This document shows positions 9,763 to 18,611 of a DNA stretch of 64,000 nt, piece by piece. This stretch comes from Georhizobium profundi. GTDB lineage: Bacteria > Pseudomonadota > Alphaproteobacteria > Rhizobiales > Rhizobiaceae. Positions within the stretch are counted from its first letter, which is position 1. The number at the start of each line of letters is the position of its first letter. The stretch is taken from the NCBI RefSeq assembly GCF_003952725.1, contig NZ_CP032509.1:4054001-4118000 (forward strand), read 5' to 3'. Below the pieces are notes generated by a model that saw only the letters and a list, made by a program, of their open reading frames with translations, was not told the origin of the DNA and searched no databases. The translations under genes and the position numbers were made by a program.

Positions 9763-10563
9763 TCAGCTGATCGACTGGCCACCATCGACGGTGATCGTGG
9801 TGCCGGTGATGTAGCTGCCAGCGTCCGAAGCGAGAAGGAGCGCTGCACCGGCGAGATCAGTATCCCGCCCGAGCCGCCGCATGGGGTTCGTTTCCGCCAG
9901 CACGGCACCTGCACGGCCGCCGAGGAAAGGCTCCGTCATGGGCGTTGGAAACCAGCCGGGTGCGATCGCATTCACCCGGATGCCGTGACGCGCCCATTCC
10001 AAGGCCAGGCATCGGGTCATCTGTTCAAGCGCGGCCTTGGACGCCGCATAGGCAACCGTGTTGCGCACCGCCTTGTCGGCAAGGAAGCTCGACAGGCCGA
10101 TGATCGAACCGCCGGTGCCGGCATCGATCATGCGCCGCGCGGCCTCCTGGCTCACCGCGAAGGTAGCCTGCGTGTTGATGGCGGCGATATCGGCCCATTC
10201 CGACGCTGCCGTCTCCAGAGCCGGCTTGCGGAGGCCGATCCCGGCGGCATTGACGAGGATGGTGGCCGGGCCGAAGCGGGCCTCGCATCGCTCAAACATC
10301 GCGGTGACATCTTGCGGGTCCGTGATGTCTGCCCGCGCCACTTCGAGAACGCTCTGACAGGCCCCCAGCCTGCAGGGCGCGCTGTCCACTTCCGCCGCAT
10401 GACGACCTGCAACGAGAACGCGAGCGCCATTGGCAAGCAACGCTGCTGCGATGTCGCGCCCGAGCCCGCTCGTGCCACCGGTCACGATCGCGACGCGGCC
10501 GGAGAGATCGAACAGCTGCGCAGCCTTCAGGCGCGATGCGGTTGAAAGGTCGATGTCGGCCAT
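9763..10563 (-). CDS. SDR family NAD(P)-dependent oxidoreductase
   Basis: This 266-residue classical short-chain dehydrogenase/reductase keeps the cofactor motif TGGTSGLG near residue 29, the structural motif VNAAGIG, and the catalytic Ser...YAASK pattern. The end (GSYITGTTITVDGGQSIS) is typical of the FabG/gluconate 5-dehydrogenase-like subgroup. Its ATG overlaps the stop codon of the TRAP binding-protein gene (ATGA), so the two are translationally coupled. The transported acid or a derivative is therefore a plausible substrate, but this is inference. An alternative is a sugar-acid or polyol dehydrogenase; the sequence alone does not choose. Confidence 0.9.
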   Translation of the reverse strand: MADIDLSTASRLKAAQLFDLSGRVAIVTGGTSGLGRDIAAALLANGARVLVAGRHAAEVDSAPCRLGACQSVLEVARADITDPQDVTAMFERCEARFGPATILVNAAGIGLRKPALETAASEWADIAAINTQATFAVSQEAARRMIDAGTGGSIIGLSSFLADKAVRNTVAYAASKAALEQMTRCLALEWARHGIRVNAIAPGWFPTPMTEPFLGGRAGAVLAETNPMRRLGRDTDLAGAALLLASDAGSYITGTTITVDGGQSIS

Positions 10564-11648
10564 CAGAGGCGGCCGCCGCGGTCGAGGATCATCATGTAGG
10601 TGTCGAACGCGTAATCCGATCGGCGCATCCAGGAATAGGCAGTGCGGCGATAAGCGGAATAGCTCTCCCAGAGCTCCGCGAAGGCTTCATTCTCGCGCGA
10701 AAAGGTGCGGTAAGCCTGTTCGGCGGCCGAGAAGCAGGCGTCCATGATGTCGTTGCTGTAGGGCCGGACGATGGTGCCCGCATTCTCGAGTGCCGCCAGT
10801 GCCGGCGGGTTGAGGATGTCGTAGCGGGCCATGATCCGCGTGTTCACCACCGCCGATGCGTGGCGAAGAGCGACTTGGTATTCAGCCGGCAAGGCATTGA
10901 AAGCATCGAGATTGATCATCGCCATCAACGCCACGCCGCCTTCCCACCATCCCGGATAATAGAGATAGCGTGCCACCCGCGGCAGGCCGAGCACGGTGTC
11001 CTCGGCGGGACCGGCAAATTCCGCGGCGTCGATCTCATTGGCTTCGAAAGCCGCGACTAGTCCTTCTGGCGGTGTGTCCTGCGGAATGACGCCGATGTCC
11101 TGGACGATGCGACGCCCGAAACCACCGATGCGGAAGCGGATACCGGCGAGGTCCGCCAGCGCATTGATCTCGCGATTGAACCAGCCGCCCATCTGCGCGC
11201 CGGTGTTGCCGGCCGGAAACGCCAAGATGGACCTTCCACCGAGATAGGCATTGAAGATGTCGAGCCCGCCGCCTTCCAGCAGCCAGGCATTAGTCAGGCG
11301 CTGGTTGAGGCCGAAAGGCAGACCCGAACCGAAAGCAAAAGCCGTATCGCGCTCCGAGAAATAATGGGGCGCGGTGTGGAGCATCTCGACCGAGCCGGCC
11401 GAAAGCGCATCCAGTTGTTCGAGTGCGGGCGAACTGGCCTCTTCGACGGTGATTTCGAAACGACCGCCCGTTGCTTCGGCTACCGCATCGGCCAGCATCT
11501 GTGCAGCACCGAACAGCGTTTCGAGCGTTGCCGGGAACCCGGACACACAGCGCCAGCGCACCGGCGGCGCAGTCTGTGCGATCGAGGGCGCGGCCAGGCT
11601 CACGCCGCCCGTCAGTGCTGCAATCTGGATGAACCGGCGCCGTTCCAT
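10563..11648 (-). CDS. TRAP transporter substrate-binding protein (TakP-like)
   Basis: This 361-residue DctP/TakP-type periplasmic binding protein should capture an organic acid for a tripartite (TRAP) transporter. It starts MERRRFIQIAALTGG, a twin-arginine-like signal ending near SIAQ, followed by VRWRCVSGFP and LEQLDALSAGSVEMLH, typical of the 2-oxoacid-binding TakP branch. FRIGGFGRRIVQDIGV in the middle matches the ligand-binding region of that branch. ATG 11648 has GGAGAAG upstream. Odd: no DctQ/DctM membrane subunits are beside it, only an SDR gene coupled at its 3' end, so the membrane partners must be elsewhere or the protein is an orphan. Confidence 0.85.
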   Translation of the reverse strand: MERRRFIQIAALTGGVSLAAPSIAQTAPPVRWRCVSGFPATLETLFGAAQMLADAVAEATGGRFEITVEEASSPALEQLDALSAGSVEMLHTAPHYFSERDTAFAFGSGLPFGLNQRLTNAWLLEGGGLDIFNAYLGGRSILAFPAGNTGAQMGGWFNREINALADLAGIRFRIGGFGRRIVQDIGVIPQDTPPEGLVAAFEANEIDAAEFAGPAEDTVLGLPRVARYLYYPGWWEGGVALMAMINLDAFNALPAEYQVALRHASAVVNTRIMARYDILNPPALAALENAGTIVRPYSNDIMDACFSAAEQAYRTFSRENEAFAELWESYSAYRRTAYSWMRRSDYAFDTYMMILDRGGRL

Positions 11649-11797
11649 GTCTTCTCCGTACTCAAAACGGCCAAACCGGCCTTGCGCGCGTGGCTTTCGT
11701 TGTACCCGTTATGCTTGCCCGGACAAGGCTCTTGCGCCAAAGAAAAATTCGCGCCAATCGTCGATCATCCGAATTTTCAGCGAGTCATATCAGCATC

Positions 11798-12565
11798 ATG
11801 AAGCCCATCGTTGCCGTGCCGGCCGATAACCGCCATTTCGAAGGCTATGACTGGCATGCTTCGCCGAACCAGTACATCTCGGCGGCGGCAGAAGGCGCCG
11901 GCGTGATCCCGCTCATCGTGCCCGCGCTCGATGCGCTGATCGATGTGGACGCCGTGCTCGATCGCGTCGATGGCGTTCTGATCACCGGCTCGCGCACCAA
12001 TGTTCATCCGAGCCTCTATGGCGAGAAGGAAACGCCTGAGCACGGCCCCTTCGATCCGGCGCGCGACACGGTCAGCCTAGCGCTCATCCACGGTGCCATC
12101 GAGCGCGGCCTGCCGCTGCTCGCCATTTGCCGGGGCATTCAGGAGCTCAACGTCGCACTCGGCGGAACGCTCGCCACCGAAATCCAGACGCTTCCCGAGC
12201 GCATGGACCACCGCAAGCCGGTAACGGAAATCGCGGACGAGGCCTTTGCGGTGCGCCACCCGGTGCAAGTGAAAGAAGGCTCGTGCCTGGCCGGCATCGT
12301 CGGTGCCGGCGCGGTTTCGGTGAATTCGCTGCACCGACAGGCAATCAGCGCGCTGGCGCCCCGGCTGACGGTCGAAGCGGTGGCCGACGACGGCACGATC
12401 GAGGCCGTTTCGGTCATCGATGCCAAGGCCTTTGCGGTGGGCGTGCAATGGCATCCGGAATACTGGTTCCGCACGGACCAGCCATCTGGTGCGATCTTCC
12501 GGGCATTCGGCGAGGCGGTGCGCTCACGGCTTTCCTTCGCGCACCGGCTCAAGGTTTCAGCTTAG
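11798..12565 (+). CDS. Gamma-glutamyl-gamma-aminobutyrate hydrolase family protein (peptidase C26)
   Basis: This 255-residue class I glutamine amidotransferase-like hydrolase is of the PuuD family, which cleaves gamma-glutamyl amides such as gamma-glutamyl-GABA in putrescine breakdown. The nucleophile is Cys111 in LLAICRGIQELNVALGG, and the His-Glu pair is in GVQWHPEY. VLITGSRTNVHPSLYG is a family signature. I chose ATG 11798 because the protein then begins MKPIVAVPADN, the usual first strand; the frame opens further upstream but without homology. It overlaps the convergent hydroxyacid dehydrogenase gene by 4 nt. No other puu genes are adjacent, so the real substrate is open. Confidence 0.88.
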   Translation: MKPIVAVPADNRHFEGYDWHASPNQYISAAAEGAGVIPLIVPALDALIDVDAVLDRVDGVLITGSRTNVHPSLYGEKETPEHGPFDPARDTVSLALIHGAIERGLPLLAICRGIQELNVALGGTLATEIQTLPERMDHRKPVTEIADEAFAVRHPVQVKEGSCLAGIVGAGAVSVNSLHRQAISALAPRLTVEAVADDGTIEAVSVIDAKAFAVGVQWHPEYWFRTDQPSGAIFRAFGEAVRSRLSFAHRLKVSA

Positions 12566-13542
12566 GCATTTTTCGCTGACGCGCGGGCAGCGACGTCGGC
12601 GCATTCCGGCACTGGCGTCAGCGACCTGCCCTCGTCGAACCATGCAATGAGATTGTCGGCGACGAGATCGGCCATGGCGTTGCGCGTCGCGACCGAGCCC
12701 GATGCGATGTGCGGCAGCACCGAAACGTTCGGCAGCGCAAGAAGCGCATCCGGCACGTTCGGTTCATGGGCAAAGACGTCGAGGCCGGCGGCGGCGATCG
12801 TCCCGCTCTGAAGCGCCTCGATCAGCGCTTGCTCGTCGATGACCGAACCGCGGCCGATATTGATGACGACGCCCTTTGCGCCAAGAGCCTTGAGGATCTC
12901 CGCATCCACCGACTTTTCCGTTTCCGGCCCGCCGGGCACGGCGATCACCAGCGTGTCGACGGCTTCAGCCAGGACCTTCAACGTCGGGGCGTAGCCGTAG
13001 CGCACGCCCGTCTTCTGCGAGCGGGCGTGATAGCTGATTTCGACCCCGAAGCCTTCCATTCGCTTAGCGATTTCGAGCCCGATACGGCCGAGGCCATAGA
13101 TCCCGACATGGCGGCCGCGCAGCGTGAGCGGCGAAAGGTGAAACGCGCCCTCCTTCGCCCAGCGACCTTCGCGGAGATATGCCTCCGCGTGCGGCAGTTC
13201 GCGCAGCGTGTTGATGAGGAGCCCGATCGTCACGTCGGCCACCTCTTCGGACAGCACGTCCGGCGTGTGGGTGACGACGATCCCCTTTTCCGCGGCATAG
13301 GCGGCATCGATAGTGTCGTAGCCGACGCCATAGGAAGCGATGATCTTCAAATTCATCATCCGGTCGATCAGTTTGCGGTCGATCCGGCCCCAGCCTGCGA
13401 AACCGTCGAGGCTTGCCGCTTCTTCGTCCGAGATCCCATCGAGCTTGTCGGCATAGACGACATCGAACCGCTCGGAAACGCGCGCCTTCAGGTGATCGAG
13501 CATGTGCGAGGGCACGAGAATGCGATGGGCGGACCGTGTCAT
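12562..13542 (-). CDS. D-isomer specific 2-hydroxyacid dehydrogenase
   Basis: This 326-residue NAD(P)-dependent dehydrogenase interconverts 2-oxoacids and D-2-hydroxyacids; the glyoxylate/hydroxypyruvate reductase branch is the closest fit. The Rossmann motif is GIYGLGRIG. The three catalytic positions are visible: Arg in NIGRGSVIDEQAL, Glu in AGLDVFAHEPNVP and His in LPHIASGS. ATG 13542 is preceded by AAGGAA. It lies 25 nt downstream of a LacI-family regulator on the same strand, so that regulator probably controls it. It could also be a phosphoglycerate-type or gluconate 2-dehydrogenase. Confidence 0.9.
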   Translation of the reverse strand: MTRSAHRILVPSHMLDHLKARVSERFDVVYADKLDGISDEEAASLDGFAGWGRIDRKLIDRMMNLKIIASYGVGYDTIDAAYAAEKGIVVTHTPDVLSEEVADVTIGLLINTLRELPHAEAYLREGRWAKEGAFHLSPLTLRGRHVGIYGLGRIGLEIAKRMEGFGVEISYHARSQKTGVRYGYAPTLKVLAEAVDTLVIAVPGGPETEKSVDAEILKALGAKGVVINIGRGSVIDEQALIEALQSGTIAAAGLDVFAHEPNVPDALLALPNVSVLPHIASGSVATRNAMADLVADNLIAWFDEGRSLTPVPECADVAARASAKNA

Positions 13543-13567
13543 GGACCAGGTTCCTTCTTGTCTAATG

Positions 13568-14587
13568 TCAACGTGGGTGGAGAGGAGCCGTCGATTGCCG
13601 GATGCGCATCTCTGGCTTGATCAGGTGGAGATAATCTTCGGCATGGCTGCCGGCGAGCTTGTCGAGCAGTGCGCGCGCCGCCATGCGGCCGACCTCGGAC
13701 TGGCCGTTCCAGACGGTCGTCAGCGCCGGCGTCGCGATGGATGCCTCCTCGAGATCGTCGTAGCCTGTTACCGAGATATCCCGGCCGGGCACGAGGCCGG
13801 CGCGCTGGATGCCATTCATCAGGCCGATGGCGACGAGGTCGTTCCAGCAGACGGCGGCAGTGGGTTTTTGCGGCATTGAGAGGAAATTCACCGCCGCTTC
13901 GAAGCCGCCCTGCTTCGTACGCGGACCGGGGATGCGCAGCGCCGGATCGACTTCGATGCCGGCCTTCTTCAACGCATCTACATAGCCCTGATAGCGGTCG
14001 CGGCCGGTCGAGGTCTGGTCCGTGCCGCCGATCATGGCGATGACGCGATGACCGAGGCCGATGAGATGGTTCGTGGCAAGCGCGATCCCGTAGGCATCGT
14101 CGCCGCGGAAGGTCGGCACGTCGATATCCGGCACCGAGCGCGCAATGAGGATCGTCGGCATGCCGTTGTTTTCCGCAAGCAGCAGATCGTCACGCGGGGT
14201 GCCGATGGCAGGCGACATGATCACGCCATCGCTGCCGAGCTGCAGCAGCGTTTCCAGGAAGGTGCGCTGCTTTTCGACCGAGTCGTAGTGGTTCGACAGG
14301 ATGAAGGTCTGACGGTTGCGATCGAGCTCGCTTTCGATGGCGCGCAGAATTTCCGCGTAGAACGGGTTCATGATGTCGTGGACGACGACGCCGATGATCC
14401 CGGAGCGCGATGTGCGCAGGCTCGCCGCACGGCGGTTGTAGATGTAGCCGAGCGCGCGTGCCTGGTCCTTGATCTTCTCGCGCGTCCTGTCGGCGACGAG
14501 GGGACTGTCGCGCAAGGCAAGCGAGACGGTTGCCGTCGATACGCCCAGCGATTCAGCGATCGTCGAGAGTTTGATCTTCTGGGCCAA
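13568..14587 (-). CDS. LacI family transcriptional regulator
   Basis: This 339-residue repressor has an N-terminal LacI helix-turn-helix (KLSTIAESLGVSTATVSLAL, about residues 6-25, with the hinge ARALGYIYNRRAASLRT) and a periplasmic-binding-protein-like effector domain (GIIGVVVHDIMNPFYAEIL and SVTGYDDLEEAS). It probably uses a TTG start at 14587, because GGAG lies 5 nt upstream and no ATG fits the start of the HTH. It is the first gene before the 2-hydroxyacid dehydrogenase. A palindrome at 14619-14632, about 30 nt before the start, suggests autoregulation. The effector is unknown. Confidence 0.93.
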   Translation of the reverse strand: MAQKIKLSTIAESLGVSTATVSLALRDSPLVADRTREKIKDQARALGYIYNRRAASLRTSRSGIIGVVVHDIMNPFYAEILRAIESELDRNRQTFILSNHYDSVEKQRTFLETLLQLGSDGVIMSPAIGTPRDDLLLAENNGMPTILIARSVPDIDVPTFRGDDAYGIALATNHLIGLGHRVIAMIGGTDQTSTGRDRYQGYVDALKKAGIEVDPALRIPGPRTKQGGFEAAVNFLSMPQKPTAAVCWNDLVAIGLMNGIQRAGLVPGRDISVTGYDDLEEASIATPALTTVWNGQSEVGRMAARALLDKLAGSHAEDYLHLIKPEMRIRQSTAPLHPR

Positions 14588-14618
14588 CCGGTCTCCACCC
14601 CTGTGACATGATTTAAAG

Positions 14619-14632
14619 TGTTTAAATAAACA
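14619..14632. promoter_or_regulatory. Candidate LacI-type operator in front of the LacI/dehydrogenase pair
   Basis: TGTTTAAATAAACA is an inverted repeat (TGTTTA, AA, TAAACA) in the 87-nt gap upstream of the LacI gene, beside an AT-rich stretch that could carry the -10 element. Autorepression would be usual for a LacI gene. The site is AT-only at its centre, lacking the CG centre common in LacI operators, so confidence is low. Confidence 0.3.
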
Positions 14633-14674
14633 GATTGAACGCGCGGCGACAATGGCGTTGCACTCGCGTGGCGA

Positions 14675-15166
14675 TCAAGCCTGCGGCGCAGTCGTCTCAG
14701 AGATGTTTTCCTCCAGCTTCTTCAGAAGCTTTGCCAGCTGGCGGGTCTCCTTGCCGCTGAGGCCCGCCAAAAGAGCCTGCTCGACACCCGCCGTCGCCTG
14801 CCTGATCGAGGACAGCGTCTCCTGGCCGCGCGCAGTCAAGGAAATTTCTGTGCGGCGGCCATCGCTTCCATTGTCGCGCTTTTCCACAAAACCCTGCGCC
14901 ATCAAGCGATTGACCGTCTTGGTGATGGTCGGTGCTCGCACACCGAGTTCGGCAGCGATGACGCCCGGCGATTTCCCGTCGGCTTCCGCCAGCGACAGGA
15001 TCACCATTTCCTGCCCGGCATAGAGACCGTGGTCGACGAGATCGCGGGCAAGCAGGGTGCGCATGGCGCGGGCCGTCTGCATCAATGTGGTCGACAGCGT
15101 GCCATCGGCCACTGTCTCCTGGTCGCGCTTTTTCTTGCCCTTTTCAGGCTTGTCCTTCTTCGCCAT
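14675..15166 (-). CDS. MarR family winged-helix regulator
   Basis: This 163-residue regulator has a Lys-rich N-terminal tail (MAKKDKPEKGKKKRDQ), then the MarR fold: LYAGQEMVILSLAEADGKSP, the recognition helix region GVRAPTITKTVNRLMAQGFV, and the wing KRDNGSDGRRTEISLT. ATG 15166 has GGGGAG about 10 nt upstream; an in-frame ATG at 15196 also has a Shine-Dalgarno-like stretch and would add ten residues. It is divergent from the creatininase-family gene (114 nt between the starts), so it may control that gene, but I see no strong palindrome in the gap. Confidence 0.88.
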   Translation of the reverse strand: MAKKDKPEKGKKKRDQETVADGTLSTTLMQTARAMRTLLARDLVDHGLYAGQEMVILSLAEADGKSPGVIAAELGVRAPTITKTVNRLMAQGFVEKRDNGSDGRRTEISLTARGQETLSSIRQATAGVEQALLAGLSGKETRQLAKLLKKLEENISETTAPQA

Positions 15167-15280
15167 CTTCAGCGATCTCCCCTCAGCCGCTTGCATCCTC
15201 TCCCTTTGGCCCTTTATTGCAGGGCAAGCGAGCAGGCATTCTTTTGCCGGCTTATGTTATCAAGGCGCGAAGGCGAGACA

Positions 15281-16123
15281 ATGGGCATTCCTCCGGCCAC
15301 TCCTGGGGACACGCCTCGGGCCATTCCCGAGCGTTTCCTCAGCGCCGATCTGCGTGACATCGAAGGCCGCGCGACGGAACCGGCCGATCGTGCCGACTGG
15401 ATTGCCGTTCTGCCGCTCGGGGCGCATGAACAGCATGGGCCGCATCTGCCGTTCGAGACGGATACGATCATCGCGGACGGGCTTGTCCATCGCATTGTGG
15501 CGCTTCTGCCGGATAATCTTCCCGTCACCATGCTTCCGGTGGAGCCGGTCGGTTATTCGATCGAGCACATGGACGTGGCGGGTACGCGCACGCTCGGTTA
15601 CCAGGAGGCCATCGAGCGATGGCTCGGCATCGCCGCCGACCTCAACGCTGCGGGCATTCGCAAATTCGTGATGCTGAATGCCCATGGCGGCAACGCGCCG
15701 CTGATGACAGTGATCGCCACCGAAGCCAGGGTGCGCTTCAACATGCTTGCCGTGGCGACAAGTTGGACGCGGTTTCCCCTGCCGGAAGGTGTGATCTCGC
15801 CAGCCGACAAGCCCTTCGATATCCATGGCGGGCTGATCGAAACGTCGATCATCCTGGCGCTGAAACCCGAAACGGTAGCGATGGACAAGGCGGAGAATTT
15901 TCCCTCCTTCCAGCGCGAATTGGCCGGAAACATGCGCCATCTGCGCGCCTACGGCCCGCATGCCTTCGGCTGGAAGGCGAGTGATCTCAATCCCCAAGGC
16001 GTGGTGGGCGATGCTGCGAGCGCCGATGCCGAGGCGGGACGGCGCATCATCGACCATGCGGCGGCGCAGTTCATCGAGCTTCTGGACGACGTGCACCGCT
16101 TCGACGCGGCCCGCCTGACGTAA
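15281..16123 (+). CDS. Creatininase family metal-dependent amidohydrolase
   Basis: This 280-residue protein belongs to the creatinine amidohydrolase family, di-metal enzymes that open cyclic amides; relatives include mycofactocin MftE and an enzyme of riboflavin/F420 biosynthesis. The metal-binding stretch is LGAHEQHGPHLP (Glu50, His52, then Asp61), followed by NAHGGNAP and the conserved IHGGLIETS. I chose ATG 15281 because it precedes the family's first strand and has a GAAGGCGAG-like site. It ends 4 nt before the convergent photolyase-like gene. No mycofactocin or creatine genes are near, so the substrate is unknown. Confidence 0.88.
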   Translation: MGIPPATPGDTPRAIPERFLSADLRDIEGRATEPADRADWIAVLPLGAHEQHGPHLPFETDTIIADGLVHRIVALLPDNLPVTMLPVEPVGYSIEHMDVAGTRTLGYQEAIERWLGIAADLNAAGIRKFVMLNAHGGNAPLMTVIATEARVRFNMLAVATSWTRFPLPEGVISPADKPFDIHGGLIETSIILALKPETVAMDKAENFPSFQRELAGNMRHLRAYGPHAFGWKASDLNPQGVVGDAASADAEAGRRIIDHAAAQFIELLDDVHRFDAARLT

Positions 16124-16126
16124 GGA

Positions 16127-17332
16127 TCAGGCACTGCGCCTCGCCATCAAGGCCAGCATGTCCGGGATGACCGATTTCATCGCAAAGAAGCCCTTCGTCG
16201 CATGCGGCCATGCTTCGCGGTCATAGGCGCGGATCGGCCGGACCATCGAGATCTCGTGACTTTGCAGCGTTTTCGCGATGCGGTTAAGGGCATCGTTGAC
16301 CGGGCCGACCGGAGCATGAGGCGCGACGACCTGGCGGGCACCGGACTGCACGATGCGGGCGACGATGCGCTCCGAATCCGTCTCGGGCGAATTATCGCCC
16401 CCCGCGCTATGAGCAGCGAGGGAATCCACAAGCGCTTCGCGCGTGAATGTCGCTGCCAAATTGCCCCTCTCGCCTGGCGAACGTCCCGCGGATGCATCGA
16501 GCGCCATCACATCGACGATCTCGCCCGATAGCGCGTCAAAGGGTGGCGCAAGGCAATCGTCGTCGTGGAGCAGAAGAACGCTTGGAACGGCCGCAGGATT
16601 TTCACCAACCGGCAGTTTCGAAGGGCGCGGCGGTTCTGGCCCATCGAGCGGTGGTGCGTTTTCGTTGAGGCCCTTGGAGTTGAAACGCCCATTCGTATAA
16701 CGGCGAATGTTGTCGCGCGTGGCGAGATAATTCTTGCCGCGGGTGTGCAGGCCCCCGACCCAGCGCCAGGAGAGCGTGTTGGAGGCCGGGTCGCCATCCA
16801 TCAGATGGCGCATGAAGAAGTCTGCACCAAGTTCCCACGGCAGCCGGAGTGTGAAAATCCAGATCGATGCGAACCACATGCGCGAGTGGTTGTGGAGATA
16901 GCCGGTCTCCACCAGCTCCAGAGCAAAAGCATCGAAAGCATCCATCCCAGTCGTGCCCGCAACGGCCTCATCGTAAGCGGTGGCAAGCCCCTTATTCGCC
17001 GAGAGCGCGGCGAGCGATCGGTCGCGCGCCGTCTCATAGTCGCGCCAGACCTGCGGGCGCTGCTCCAGCCAACCCTTGAAGTATGTGCGCCAGTAAACTT
17101 CCTGGATGAACTTCTCCGCATCGCGCGGAGAATGCCGTTCAAGGACTGCCGTCAAGACCTCCTCTTCCGAGACAAGGCGGTGACGCAGATAGGGCGACAG
17201 CATCGAAACGGCATTGCGCGCAGGATCGCCGAAATCGGTGTTGCGGTCGCGGGCGTAGCGTTCGCCGGCGTCATCGACGAATTCCGCCAGGCGCTGCAAT
17301 CCTGCTTCTCTCGTCGCCACCAATGCCGCCAT
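16127..17332 (-). CDS. Photolyase-like FAD-binding protein with C-terminal alpha/beta-like domain (permuted order)
   Basis: This 401-residue protein carries the FAD-binding half of DNA photolyase/cryptochrome at its N-terminus: YLRHRLVSEEEVL, FIQEVYWRTYFKGWLEQRP, GYLHNHSRMWFASIW and NTLSWRWVGGLHTRGKNYLA correspond to the flavin cradle. About residues 265-400 form a second domain (VLLLHDDDCLAPPF, RQVVAPHAPVGPV, WPHATKGFFAMKSVIP) that reads as alpha/beta. In ordinary photolyases the alpha/beta domain comes first. ATG 17332 has GGGAG 9 nt upstream; the frame stays open into the antisense of cobW, which I discount. It is divergent from the CobW gene. DNA repair versus light sensing is undecided. 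Confidence 0.82.
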   Translation of the reverse strand: MAALVATREAGLQRLAEFVDDAGERYARDRNTDFGDPARNAVSMLSPYLRHRLVSEEEVLTAVLERHSPRDAEKFIQEVYWRTYFKGWLEQRPQVWRDYETARDRSLAALSANKGLATAYDEAVAGTTGMDAFDAFALELVETGYLHNHSRMWFASIWIFTLRLPWELGADFFMRHLMDGDPASNTLSWRWVGGLHTRGKNYLATRDNIRRYTNGRFNSKGLNENAPPLDGPEPPRPSKLPVGENPAAVPSVLLLHDDDCLAPPFDALSGEIVDVMALDASAGRSPGERGNLAATFTREALVDSLAAHSAGGDNSPETDSERIVARIVQSGARQVVAPHAPVGPVNDALNRIAKTLQSHEISMVRPIRAYDREAWPHATKGFFAMKSVIPDMLALMARRSA

Positions 17333-17479
17333 CTCGTCGCGCTCCCTTGTCCAGACGAGCGGGAGATAGATGGCGAGGCGGGAAAGGAAAGGCGCCGGGG
17401 CAGCACTTCCGTCCGGGTACCCTTGGCAGAGCCCGCGTGGAAGGCCTATATCCCGGTCAACGAATGAAAGGTTCCCGCC

Positions 17480-18607
17480 ATGAGCGACGCTCAGACGCAA
17501 TCCGCCCTGAACCCTGCCTCCTCCGCTGCCGCCAAGCCGATCCCCGTGACGGTGCTGACGGGCTATCTCGGTGCTGGCAAGACCACGCTCCTCAACCGAA
17601 TCCTGTCGGAAAACCACGGCCAGAAATACGCGGTTATCGTCAACGAGTTCGGCGAGATCGGCATCGACAACGACCTCATCGTCGAGAGCGACGAAGAGAT
17701 TTACGAGATGAACAATGGTTGCGTCTGCTGCACGGTGCGCGGCGACCTGATCCGTGTGGTGGAAGGCCTGATGCGCCGCCCCGGCCGCTTCGATGCGATC
17801 ATCGTGGAAACGACCGGGCTTGCCGATCCGGCCCCGGTCGCCCAGACCTTCTTCATGGACGAGGACGTGCGTTCCAAGACGCAGCTCGACGCCGTCGTCG
17901 CGCTCGTCGACGCCAAGCACCTGCCGCTGAGGCTCAAGGATTCCCGCGAGGCCGAAGACCAGATCGCCTTTGCCGACGTCGTCATCCTCAACAAGACCGA
18001 CCTCGTCGACGAAGCCGAACTGCGCAAGATCGAGGCGACGGTGCGCGCCATCAATCCCTCCGCACGCATCCATCGCGCCGAACGGGCCAAGATCGATGTG
18101 ACCCAGGTGCTCAACCGCGGCGCGTTCGATCTGCAGCGGGCGCTGGAGAACGACCCGCATTTCCTCGACCAAAAGGACCATGATCACGACCACGATCATG
18201 TTTGCGGGCCGGACTGCGATCATGATCATCACGACCACACCCATCATGACCATGATCACCACGGGCACGACCACCATCATCACCACGGCGAAGCGTCCGA
18301 CATCCACGATGCGACGGTGCAGTCGGTGTCGCTGCGCGCGGGCTCCATGGACCCGAAGAAGTTCTTCCCGTGGATCGAGAAGATCACCCAGATGGATGGA
18401 CCGAACATCCTTCGGCTCAAGGGCATCATCGCCTTCGAGGGCGACGAGGACCGCTATGTCATCCAGGGCATCCACATGCTGATCGAAGGCGATCACCAGC
18501 GGGCCTGGAAGGACGGCGAGAAGCGCGAGAGCCGCATCGTCTTCATCGGCCGCGAGCTCGATCGCGAAAAGCTGGAACGCACCTTCCTCGCCTGCCAGGC
18601 CGGCTGA
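17480..18607 (+). CDS. CobW/COG0523-family GTPase metallochaperone with His-rich insert
   Basis: This 375-residue P-loop GTPase is of the CobW/ZNG1 family, which delivers metals, often zinc, to target proteins. Walker A is GYLGAGKTT (28-36), the metal-binding CxCC motif is Cys81-Val-Cys-Cys in NNGCVCCTVRGDL, and NKTDL is the base-specificity loop. Between the GTPase and the CobW C-terminal domain lies a stretch of about 45 residues very rich in His and Asp (18175-18297) with a CGPDC pair, a likely metal store. ATG 17480 has AAAGG upstream. A WD40 gene follows after 4 nt. Zinc is the best guess; I found no Zur-like box in the 147-nt upstream gap. Confidence 0.93.
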   Translation: MSDAQTQSALNPASSAAAKPIPVTVLTGYLGAGKTTLLNRILSENHGQKYAVIVNEFGEIGIDNDLIVESDEEIYEMNNGCVCCTVRGDLIRVVEGLMRRPGRFDAIIVETTGLADPAPVAQTFFMDEDVRSKTQLDAVVALVDAKHLPLRLKDSREAEDQIAFADVVILNKTDLVDEAELRKIEATVRAINPSARIHRAERAKIDVTQVLNRGAFDLQRALENDPHFLDQKDHDHDHDHVCGPDCDHDHHDHTHHDHDHHGHDHHHHHGEASDIHDATVQSVSLRAGSMDPKKFFPWIEKITQMDGPNILRLKGIIAFEGDEDRYVIQGIHMLIEGDHQRAWKDGEKRESRIVFIGRELDREKLERTFLACQAG

Positions 18608-18611
18608 ACGG

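Noticed and set aside
18175..18300. Repeated CATGACCATGATCA-like DNA as a CRISPR or satellite
   Set aside because: The repeats are His/Asp codons in frame inside the CobW gene, with no constant spacer length.
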